From a virus: a stretch of DNA of 36,399 nt. The position numbers and the translations under genes are program-made. Below, piece after piece: positions 7,845 through 15,548 of this stretch. Positions within the stretch are counted from its first letter, which is position 1; every line of letters starts with the position of its first letter. Below the pieces are notes generated by a model. The model was not told the DNA's origin. It saw only the letters and a program-made list of their open reading frames with translations, and made no database searches. The stretch is taken from positions 5,915 to 42,313 of the IMG/VR virus record IMGVR_UViG_3300030104_000539; one strand, given 5' to 3'.

Positions 7845-10800
7845 TCTGTTTGTGTTATATTAGCTTCAAATTGTTTGGCTTGTCTATCGGAAAATCCTCT
7901 AAACCCTTTTCCTAGTTCATAAAGAACTTGATAATCATATTCATATTGATTATTAGGTTCTCCATTTCTTCTTATATATTCTTCTTTTGCTTGTTTCTTA
8001 AATGCTGATGGAAGTCTATTAAATAATAGTGCAAATCTAGGATTAAAACCATATTTTTCAACAATACGTTGGTCATTTCTAAAAGTTTTTAAACCTTTTA
8101 AAATTTCTCTTCTTACGTATCGCATCCTAGACTTTAATCGTTCTGCTTGCAGTTGTGGATTTTCATTTAATGATTTATATTGTTTACTATTAATGTATGG
8201 AGTAACTTGTTCTTGTATAAAGTTATCTAAAAGTTTTCCATATAATTGATTATATTCAGGTATCTCTGTTTTACCTCCATAAACAGCAGACCTCCTTATT
8301 CTTAATCTATCTAATTCTTTCTCTAAATCATTCTTATAATCTGTTTTAAGCAATCCAAATACCTGCCTTGTAAAAGGAGTAACACGTCTTTTTACATCTT
8401 CTGTTCCTACTCTACGTGGAGGAGGTGCTTTATACTTTACTCCACTAAAAGGACTTTTTACACCCATCTCTTCTAACTTTTTTTGCATGGCATAGTTTCC
8501 GGGAAATCTTGTAAGAGATTTATTTATGAATAAAGTAAACATATCTCTACTCTCTAAATCCCTAGATATTCTTTCATCATCAGGTGCAAGAAATGTATTA
8601 TATGTATCTTGAGCAGCAGTTATAGGAATAGAAAAAGTGCTTACAGTATTAGCTGCCCACTCTGTAACTATATTAGCTAATTTATCAAGTTTATCATCTC
8701 CTTCTTGGAGTAAATCGGAAGTTAATTTATCAAGTGTATAAAATCCCATTCCTACTCTAAATTGTGTGCCTGTAAGTGCTTGAAAAGCATCTCTCACAAG
8801 AGATTTTTGTCCTTGAAATACTTGAGGTTCTCCTAAAATATTATTTTTATACGTTTTTGCTAATAAATCACCAAAAAATAAAAAAGGTGCTGCAGGAAAA
8901 AAAGGTCTTGTGTCAAAAGTTCTACCATCTAAAGTTCTACCTTCATACCAATTTTCTCCAGAATAAGGACTTAATCGGTAAGCAGTTGCACCTAATAAAA
9001 AACTTGTTCCTACTAAACCTTTAGCAGCGTTACCATAAGATGTAATCGCTTCATCTCTTGACATACCCACTAGAGGTTTTATTACGTTAAATAATTCATT
9101 TCTACCTTTGCCATATGTTAAATACGTAGGTGAATATTCTAAAGTATGTTGTAATGCATTTATTATGAATCTAGGAAAAGGAACAAAAGCTGTTCCTATA
9201 AAAGGAGTTCTATGAATTGATTTAATTATCATGTTTCCTATTTGCCCAAGTTGTGTATCTGTTGAAGGTTGTTTTTGATATGTAAAATATAATGCTTCAT
9301 CTACTGCTCTATTTAAAGATTCCATTCCAGATTTAGTTCCAAAAACATCATTAAATCTTCCTCTTTTTATTATTTCTACTAAATTAAAATCATTTTCTGT
9401 AGCTTCTCTTCCCATGTTCCTAATAAAAGCTTCTTTAGTTGTAGGGTCTTGTAAAGTTTTTGTAAATCTTTCATTCAATTCTCTTTTTAAATTACCTATC
9501 AAAGCAGCTCTTTTAAACACATTATCGGTAATAGTATTTAAAGCATTTATTTGTCTTGATGCATTTCCTAATTTAGTCATTTTATTAGGAACGTCACCTG
9601 CATTTGCACCTATATCTTGTAACATACGAAACAATCGTGTTGCTTCTTTTTGAAATCCCATAGAAAAAATATTTTCAATAGCAACTGCTTCTTTATGATT
9701 TGTAAAATTATTAAATACAGCAAAGACATCATCTTGATTTGCTACTTTAATATCTTGTCCAGTTGCTTTTCTTAAACCTCTATCAAATGCTCTAGTAAGA
9801 GTGTCAAATCCCACTCTAGTTACTCCTGATACCACATTTCTAACAGTTGTTGCTGTCTGCGAGGTCATAGCAGCTAATCTTGCAGAATCTAATTGTCTAA
9901 TTTTGCTTACTTCAGTTAAATACTCTCCAACGTCATTTTTTTTTATAGATTTCGCTGCTTTTTTTTGAGCTTCAATTAACTCTCTATCGAATCCAAATAT
10001 GTCATAATCAGCAATAGCATCTAACGCAGTGCTAAAATTTCCAAGATTAGCTTTTAAATTAACTTTAGCTTGACCTAACTTTTGCATTATTCTAGCATGG
10101 TCAGAAACATCAGCCATTAAGATATTTGCTAAATCATCAAAAGTTAAATTATATTTTAGAAGGGTATCATCAAAAACTTCAGATATTTCTTTTGGAGCAG
10201 TTTTAGGGTCAAAGTCTTTAATAACCCTATAGAAACCTTCAGTTATTCTTTCATTTTTTAATAATCCACCCCTTGTTGTTAATATGTCTGTTAATGCAGC
10301 ACTAACTTGGTCAAATTTTTCAGGTTGAACAGCTAGTCGTATTGGAGCATCAATACCTTTTGTAGATGCCATTTCTCCTAACTTTTCTTTACCTAATGCA
10401 ACAGCTTCTACATTTAATCTTTTTAATTCTTCACTTACTTGTTTAAAGTCAGTAGATTTACTACTTTTAGTTTTTTTTACATTAGCTTCTGCTTTTTCTA
10501 ATCTTTTTTTAATAGCTTCTTCCGACAGTGTTACAAGGTCTTCAGTTCCTTTTTCTACATATGTAACTGCTTTCTTTTTAACAATCGCTAACCCACCTGC
10601 TACAGGTAAAGCTGTTGCTATCGCTGTAGATGCTACTGTTCTTCCAAAACTATATTCATCTTGTACATCAGCAGCAATCAGAGCTTTCTGTTGTGCTGCA
10701 TCTCCTGCTAAAGCAAATGCACCTTCTATTCCTGCTGCTGAAATTAATGTTCTAGTAGGTGTGGCTGTCATACCTGCTAATGCTCTACCAATTAATAATT

Positions 10801-11365
10801 TTGATGTAGCTTGTGCTGTTACACCTAATGCTTTACCACCTACAGGTAAAACTAATCCTGCATATGTAGATGGTGCTGTAGCAAAACCTGTTACATAATC
10901 ACCGATTGTTGACCCAACACCTCCTGCAAAATTAGGCAAAGATTCATAGGCTTCATATAACAATTTATAATCTTGTAATTCTTCTGTATTGTTATCTGAT
11001 TTTAAACCACTAACATAATTCCAATCTCCTGCTGCTGTCATCTCATTAACATTAAAATGTCTAAAATGTTCTATAGTTTCATCTATAGCTAATTCAGCAT
11101 TAGGGTTGTCAAATCCCAAATGATTTTGTGCAAAACGAACTGCTGCTTGCCTTAAATTAGGATTAGATTGAAATTGGTTGTATGTAAAATCATCAAAGTC
11201 TAAATCGTCTACAGATGTTTCTTTTTTTTCATAAACATTAGCAAATAAACCACTTGAACTTTCTTCTTTAAAATTATCATCTACTGGCACTTGTTCATAA
11301 ACATTAGCAAATAAACCACTTGACTTTTTTTCTTCCTCATTATTTTTAAAATCTTGTTGTTGCAT
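7841..11365 (-). CDS. Large internal virion protein (probable ejection protein)
   Basis: 1174 aa, the last gene of the late block. The acidic N-terminus holds a duplicated SSGLFANVYE peptide (residues 15-24 and 37-46). Residues about 150-270 are Gly/Ala-rich and hydrophobic, resembling membrane-inserting segments. The rest is long helical and charged, with basic RR/KR clusters near the C-terminus. Size, position after the tail genes and composition match the ejected internal core proteins of podoviruses (T7 gp15/gp16), which form a conduit across the envelope. I see no transglycosylase motif or other catalytic domain. It starts 2 nt after the preceding stop. Role inferred from context; tail-associated is the alternative. 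Confidence 0.87.
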   Translation of the reverse strand: MQQQDFKNNEEEKKSSGLFANVYEQVPVDDNFKEESSSGLFANVYEKKETSVDDLDFDDFTYNQFQSNPNLRQAAVRFAQNHLGFDNPNAELAIDETIEHFRHFNVNEMTAAGDWNYVSGLKSDNNTEELQDYKLLYEAYESLPNFAGGVGSTIGDYVTGFATAPSTYAGLVLPVGGKALGVTAQATSKLLIGRALAGMTATPTRTLISAAGIEGAFALAGDAAQQKALIAADVQDEYSFGRTVASTAIATALPVAGGLAIVKKKAVTYVEKGTEDLVTLSEEAIKKRLEKAEANVKKTKSSKSTDFKQVSEELKRLNVEAVALGKEKLGEMASTKGIDAPIRLAVQPEKFDQVSAALTDILTTRGGLLKNERITEGFYRVIKDFDPKTAPKEISEVFDDTLLKYNLTFDDLANILMADVSDHARIMQKLGQAKVNLKANLGNFSTALDAIADYDIFGFDRELIEAQKKAAKSIKKNDVGEYLTEVSKIRQLDSARLAAMTSQTATTVRNVVSGVTRVGFDTLTRAFDRGLRKATGQDIKVANQDDVFAVFNNFTNHKEAVAIENIFSMGFQKEATRLFRMLQDIGANAGDVPNKMTKLGNASRQINALNTITDNVFKRAALIGNLKRELNERFTKTLQDPTTKEAFIRNMGREATENDFNLVEIIKRGRFNDVFGTKSGMESLNRAVDEALYFTYQKQPSTDTQLGQIGNMIIKSIHRTPFIGTAFVPFPRFIINALQHTLEYSPTYLTYGKGRNELFNVIKPLVGMSRDEAITSYGNAAKGLVGTSFLLGATAYRLSPYSGENWYEGRTLDGRTFDTRPFFPAAPFLFFGDLLAKTYKNNILGEPQVFQGQKSLVRDAFQALTGTQFRVGMGFYTLDKLTSDLLQEGDDKLDKLANIVTEWAANTVSTFSIPITAAQDTYNTFLAPDDERISRDLESRDMFTLFINKSLTRFPGNYAMQKKLEEMGVKSPFSGVKYKAPPPRRVGTEDVKRRVTPFTRQVFGLLKTDYKNDLEKELDRLRIRRSAVYGGKTEIPEYNQLYGKLLDNFIQEQVTPYINSKQYKSLNENPQLQAERLKSRMRYVRREILKGLKTFRNDQRIVEKYGFNPRFALLFNRLPSAFKKQAKEEYIRRNGEPNNQYEYDYQVLYELGKGFRGFSDRQAKQFEANITQTD
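11228..11323 (-). repeat. In-frame 30-bp direct repeat (22-residue duplication)
   Basis: Two exact 30-bp copies at 11228-11257 and 11294-11323, 66 bp apart start to start, within the N-terminal coding region of the 1174-aa protein. The unit encodes SSGLFANVYE within a 22-residue tandem duplication. The identity at DNA level, including third positions, indicates a recent duplication or strong maintenance. Confidence 0.9.
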
Positions 11366-11367
11366 TA

Positions 11368-12642
11368 TTACCTAGATACATTTCTACCTTTTGATTGTGG
11401 TCTACTTTTTTCAATTTCATCAAATAACTGTTTAAATAAATTTAAATCATCTTCAGTAGCTTTAGGATTCTCTAGTTTAAAGTCATCTAACAGTTGAGTG
11501 TATGTCTTATTTTCATTTAGTCCTTGCTCCATTGCTTTCTTTAAAAATTCAGAATTTAAGACGCTATTTACAGTTGTACCTACTACCTCTTTTGTAGTAT
11601 TTGTTTTATCTTTGTTTTCATTAATCTGTTCATCAGCTTCATGTGTTGCTGTTATAGTATCTAAATATGCTTCAAATGCTTTTATTTGAGCAGGGTCATC
11701 TCCATATAGTGCTTTTGCTTGATTTAATACCTGCTCTCTAACTTCAGGACTAGACGACCATTTACCATATAGTATTGCATTAGTAGTTATAACTTCTCCA
11801 TTTGTATCAATATCTAACCCAGTTTTTTCTTTTCCTGTTCTTGTTGCTAAAGTTTTTATCATAGATTCGGCTCGTATTCTTGCAAGTTCTCCTTGCTCTA
11901 CTGTAAAATTACCACCTTTTGCAGCTCTTTTAGCATCTCTTAAATTATCTAAAGCTGTTCTAACAGAATTATAAGATTTTGAATTTTTATCCAATCTAGC
12001 TAATTGTGTTGTTAGCATTTGCTCTGTTGCATCTACAGAAACATTACTTCCTCTTAATGACATATCAACTTTAATATCAGCATAGTTTATCGGTGCTTTA
12101 GGTTCTCCTTTTAATACAGACTCAGGTATTAATCCTGCAGCTTCCATTTCATCTGCTCTTCTCTGTAAACCTTCTGCTACTCTTCTTCCCATTCTGCTTC
12201 CTCTAGGAATATCAGTTAAACCTTTTCCAAATTTAACTTCTTTCGTAAATGACTTTGCATATTCTTCTACTGTCATATCTGAAGTTTTAAAATCATCAGG
12301 CATATTAGAAATATATCCCATAGATACTAAATCACTACCAAAATTTGTTAGATTATTTGCACCTTGAAGCCAGTCTTTTGCATTTTCTATTGTTCCTAAT
12401 TTATTATAAATAGATGCTGCCTTGTCTACATTACCATCTACTCCTTTTAAAGATGCAATACTTTTTATTGTTTCTTCAATTACTTCTGCTTTTGCTTCCT
12501 CTTTATCTCTTTTTTCATAATATCTTTTAGTATGGTCATCCCATGCTTTATCAATAATAAGTTCTGTACGTTTTTTACGTGTATCTATATCTTCTTGTAC
12601 TTGCTCTGCAAAACCTGTTGCAAACCCTTGAAAACTAAACAT
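11368..12642 (-). CDS. Probable internal virion protein
   Basis: 424 aa, highly helical and charged. A short hydrophobic N-terminus (MFSFQGFATGFAEQV) is followed by Lys/Glu-rich coiled-coil-like stretches and a basic C-terminus (RPQSKGRNVSR). No enzymatic motif seen. It is coupled to the preceding gene by TAATG and lies directly before the 1174-aa protein, where podoviruses place the second internal core protein (T7 gp14/gp15 slot). That role is inferred from order and composition. Confidence 0.85.
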   Translation of the reverse strand: MFSFQGFATGFAEQVQEDIDTRKKRTELIIDKAWDDHTKRYYEKRDKEEAKAEVIEETIKSIASLKGVDGNVDKAASIYNKLGTIENAKDWLQGANNLTNFGSDLVSMGYISNMPDDFKTSDMTVEEYAKSFTKEVKFGKGLTDIPRGSRMGRRVAEGLQRRADEMEAAGLIPESVLKGEPKAPINYADIKVDMSLRGSNVSVDATEQMLTTQLARLDKNSKSYNSVRTALDNLRDAKRAAKGGNFTVEQGELARIRAESMIKTLATRTGKEKTGLDIDTNGEVITTNAILYGKWSSSPEVREQVLNQAKALYGDDPAQIKAFEAYLDTITATHEADEQINENKDKTNTTKEVVGTTVNSVLNSEFLKKAMEQGLNENKTYTQLLDDFKLENPKATEDDLNLFKQLFDEIEKSRPQSKGRNVSR

Positions 12643-13160
12643 TATGATACTCTCCTAGACATTAATCCTGTAGGTTCTTCTACCTCTTCTTCTAATGGTT
12701 CTTCTTCTTCAACTTCTTCCTCTTGTTGTTCTTCTTCTTTCATCTGTTGTTTTAATTTATCAATAACTACAGAAAACTTTGTTTCGGGTAATTCTTCTGA
12801 CTCTATTTCTTCTGTTCCTCTAGTATATTCAACTCCTGCATTTTCTGCAACTAATTCAATTAATTCAACTAAAACAGGCATAATTAAAACACCTACATCA
12901 ATACTATGTTTACCTTCCATAACACCTGCTAGTTGTACAGAGTTTGCAATCGTTGTAATTGGAATACCTAATTTTAATACATCAATAATACCATCAGATA
13001 CAGCAGGGTCTAATATTCTTTGACTGTAATATTCTATTGCTTCTTCAGGTGTGGCATATTGAGGTGGTCTTTGCCAACTTCTATCGCCTAAAGGTGAAGT
13101 TAAATGTTGACCCGGAATAGGACCATCAATAGCTAATTCAGGTATCTGTGGTTCTGCCAT
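12642..13160 (-). CDS. Virion-associated protein with PIPGQxLT N-terminus
   Basis: 172 aa. The N-terminus (PIPGQHLTSPLG, then WQRPPQYATPEEA) resembles a family I recall from many marine phages, where proteins begin with a similar PGQSLT...PWERPP pattern; function there is also unknown. A hydrophobic middle (VLIMPVLVELIELV) and a very acidic low-complexity tail (runs of Glu at about 140-165) follow. GAGAGGA lies upstream of the ATG. It overlaps the start of the next gene by 1 nt. Probably structural from position. Confidence 0.85.
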   Translation of the reverse strand: MAEPQIPELAIDGPIPGQHLTSPLGDRSWQRPPQYATPEEAIEYYSQRILDPAVSDGIIDVLKLGIPITTIANSVQLAGVMEGKHSIDVGVLIMPVLVELIELVAENAGVEYTRGTEEIESEELPETKFSVVIDKLKQQMKEEEQQEEEVEEEEPLEEEVEEPTGLMSRRVS

Positions 13161-13353
13161 TTTTTATTTCCTCTCTCATGCCTTGCAGTTTACGTATAAT
13201 ACTTACGACTGTATCATTATTTTTTTCTTGTTCAGGTTTAACTCTTCTTAACAAACCTTTTGAATTGTTTTTAGTTTTTTTAACAGGATTTTCTTTTAAA
13301 TATACATCCATTTGTTTTGTAACTATCCTTGCAGGATTAACTCTATTAATCAC
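13138..13353 (-). CDS. Small basic protein (unknown)
   Basis: 71 aa, Lys/Arg-rich, soluble. GTG start at 13353 in a GTGA overlap with the stop of the 652-aa gene. The ribosome site GGAGG (13363-13367, 9 nt away) is made by the Gly codons ending that gene. It overlaps the next gene by 23 nt. No family recognised; it may be a minor virion or assembly protein. Confidence 0.75.
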   Translation of the reverse strand: MINRVNPARIVTKQMDVYLKENPVKKTKNNSKGLLRRVKPEQEKNNDTVVSIIRKLQGMREEIKNGRTTDT

Positions 13354-15308
13354 GAGAATAAACCTCCTCCCCCACCAAAAATAATTTCTTTAACAATTCC
13401 ACCAAACGCTTTGGAAGATTCAAAATCATTTTTTAGTTCTTGTACATTAGTATCAGCATCAGCTACTAGTTGTGCTTTTGCTAATTCAATAACACGACTT
13501 CTTTCATTCTCTGCTGAAGTCCAAGCCCACTCCATAGTATCTCCATAATACTGCCATAAATTATTATATGCTTGATTACTAATACCCAATAAAGCCTGTG
13601 CATTTAATTCATTAACTCTATTAACCTGTGCTGTATTTGCTGTTGCTAACTGCCTTCTCCATTGTGCATTTGATTGTGCAACAACAGATTGATTTTGTGC
13701 ATTAAATTGGTCACGTTGATTATTTAATTCTGCATTAAATCTTTCTATCGTATTCTTCTGACCTGCATTAAACTGTTCTTGTGCATTGACTTGTGTTGCA
13801 TTAAATTGTTTTGCTTGTTGGTCTAATGAAGAAAAGAATTGGTCTACTTGATTTTGACTTGATGCATTAAATTGATTAGCAGCATTAATGGCAGCTTGGT
13901 CAGTAAATAAACTTTGTATTCTTTGTTGAGCATTAAACATATTTGCTTGCTGTGTATTACTTAAATTTGTCATATCCATTTGTAAAAATGATTGTGCATT
14001 TTGTACAGCAGATTGTTGTCTATTATTTAAGTTAGACATATCTAAATTAGCTAATGCAGATGCTTCAGCTATAACCATAGCTTGTCTATTATTTAAATTT
14101 TGTAAATTCATTGTATTAACAGCACGACTATTTTCTAAACCTATTTGTTGTTCTGCTGTAAAATTCATATTAGCTACATCACCAATCTTTGCAGCATTTT
14201 GCACTCTTGATTGAAACGCTTGGTCAAACTCTTGTCCTATAAAAGTTGCTCTTTGTTGAGCAGCTAACATTGCTCTTTGTTGTTTATTAGATAAGTTCTG
14301 TGCTTCAAACTGTGCAGTAACTTGTGCATCTGCTTGTGCAATAGGTAAAGCTGATTCAATGGCAGCTTGTATCATTGCTTGCCCTGCCATAGAAGAAGCA
14401 CCTAAACCTCTTTGTGCCATAGCAGCTTGTACACCTCTTAATGCTCCTGCAGCCCATGCAGGGGGATTTGTTGCATCAAAGTTAGCAGTTAAACTTGCAA
14501 GTTGTCCTTGCACTGTTGCTTTTTCAGAAGGTGTTGCTGTAGCAGCTTGTATTTGTTCTGTAAAGGTACTTGCTGTTTCAGCATTAGCAGAAGGAGAAAC
14601 AAGTTCACCCTCTTGTATTTTTCGTTGTGCAGGATTTACCATCTGACTAGCTACACCTTGAGCAGATTGTAATTCAGATACAGAACTAGCAATTTGTTGT
14701 TGTGCTTCTACTTGTGTTCTAGGGTCTAATACTCCTTGTGCTGCTTGTGTTTTTGTTAAAGCACTTTCTACTGAAGCACTTGCTTGTGTTGCTTCCATAG
14801 TATTTGCAGGTTTTTCTGTTACAGGTAATGTTGTTGCTGTATCTGCTTGAGCAGTAGGTAGTGCAACTGTTCCTGTTACTTGTCCTGTATTTGGGTCAAC
14901 AAACTGACCTGCTGTAGGGTCTGTTTGCACAGCTTGTATTTGAGCACCAGTTGGTAGTCCGGGTTGTGTTAGCATTTGAGCAGACACATCTGTAATTGCC
15001 TGTCCTGATTGTAAATTTTGTGTTGGAACTTGTTGTTGTTGTGTTGGACTAACTGTTGGTAAAGATGTATCAGGTGTTTGATTTTGAACCCTATCAAATT
15101 CTAAAGGTGCAGTAATCGCCATGCCACCCTCACGCATACTCATATTCGATTTATGATATTGATTGCTTTTAGTCAAAGCACCTATCATACCTCTATATCG
15201 TTCAGCTACTTGAGGATTACTAGCCATAAAACTTTGAAAGTTTGCCATATTTCCTGAGTAACCTGCTTTTTGTGCCATTGCTTGTTGTAACTCTACAGGT
15301 ATTTGCAT
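13350..15308 (-). CDS. Fibrous virion protein with 11-residue repeats
   Basis: 652 aa, Gln/Asn/Ala-rich. Residues about 80-270 are low-complexity Thr/Gln/Pro/Ala. Residues about 338-550 carry a regular repeat: NL(N/S)N(R/K/T)Q at 338, 404, 426 and 448 (spacings of 22 or its multiples), then FNA with Phe at 458, 480, 502, 513, 524 and 535 (spacings 22, 22, 11, 11, 11). That hendecad spacing implies a long helical coiled-coil rod. After a Trp-rich segment (WQYYGDTMEWAW) the protein ends in GGGGGLFS. It lies between a small membrane-type protein and the internal virion genes, so it is likely a tail or internal rod protein. No enzyme motif. Confidence 0.88.
   Translation of the reverse strand: MQIPVELQQAMAQKAGYSGNMANFQSFMASNPQVAERYRGMIGALTKSNQYHKSNMSMREGGMAITAPLEFDRVQNQTPDTSLPTVSPTQQQQVPTQNLQSGQAITDVSAQMLTQPGLPTGAQIQAVQTDPTAGQFVDPNTGQVTGTVALPTAQADTATTLPVTEKPANTMEATQASASVESALTKTQAAQGVLDPRTQVEAQQQIASSVSELQSAQGVASQMVNPAQRKIQEGELVSPSANAETASTFTEQIQAATATPSEKATVQGQLASLTANFDATNPPAWAAGALRGVQAAMAQRGLGASSMAGQAMIQAAIESALPIAQADAQVTAQFEAQNLSNKQQRAMLAAQQRATFIGQEFDQAFQSRVQNAAKIGDVANMNFTAEQQIGLENSRAVNTMNLQNLNNRQAMVIAEASALANLDMSNLNNRQQSAVQNAQSFLQMDMTNLSNTQQANMFNAQQRIQSLFTDQAAINAANQFNASSQNQVDQFFSSLDQQAKQFNATQVNAQEQFNAGQKNTIERFNAELNNQRDQFNAQNQSVVAQSNAQWRRQLATANTAQVNRVNELNAQALLGISNQAYNNLWQYYGDTMEWAWTSAENERSRVIELAKAQLVADADTNVQELKNDFESSKAFGGIVKEIIFGGGGGLFS
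13659..14297 (-). repeat. 33/66-bp periodic coding repeat (hendecads)
   Basis: Degenerate tandem repeats in the 652-aa gene with 66- and 33-bp periods, visible as recurring gcattaaa and attatttaa words on the plus strand. They encode the NLNNRQ and QFNA motifs spaced by 22 and then 11 residues. The period is a multiple of 3, so the reading frame is kept. Confidence 0.8.
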
Positions 15309-15311
15309 CTA

Positions 15312-15545
15312 TTATTTATCCTTTTGTAATGCTCTATCTAATTTGTCTTCTAGTCTATGTAGTGCTTCCATAACTTGTTGCATTTCATTATGCATATCAC
15401 TACGAGTAGAATATTCTTCTCTTGTTTTATTTAATAATATATCTATTCTTTTTACTTCAGATACTAATGCACGAAATGTCCAAAACGCAGGAGCTATAAT
15501 CAGCGTTAAGACAACATTCCAAAATATCATTGGGGATATTTCCAT
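15312..15545 (-). CDS. Small membrane protein with coiled coil
   Basis: 77 aa. One transmembrane segment at about residues 7-27 (IFWNVVLTLIIAPAFWTF), followed by a charged helix with coiled-coil character (VKRIDILLNK...VMEALHRLEDKLDRAL). The layout resembles XhlA-like holin accessories and small phage envelope proteins, but the match is by architecture only. It lies 3 nt from each neighbour, between the tail fibre and the fibrous protein. Confidence 0.8.
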   Translation of the reverse strand: MEISPMIFWNVVLTLIIAPAFWTFRALVSEVKRIDILLNKTREEYSTRSDMHNEMQQVMEALHRLEDKLDRALQKDK

Positions 15546-15548
15546 TTA

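Noticed and set aside
12532-13023. 163-codon plus-strand frame with runs of Ser/Cys
   Set aside because: It is the antisense reading of the Glu-rich tail of the 172-aa gene (runs of GAA/GAG read as Ser/Cys codons).
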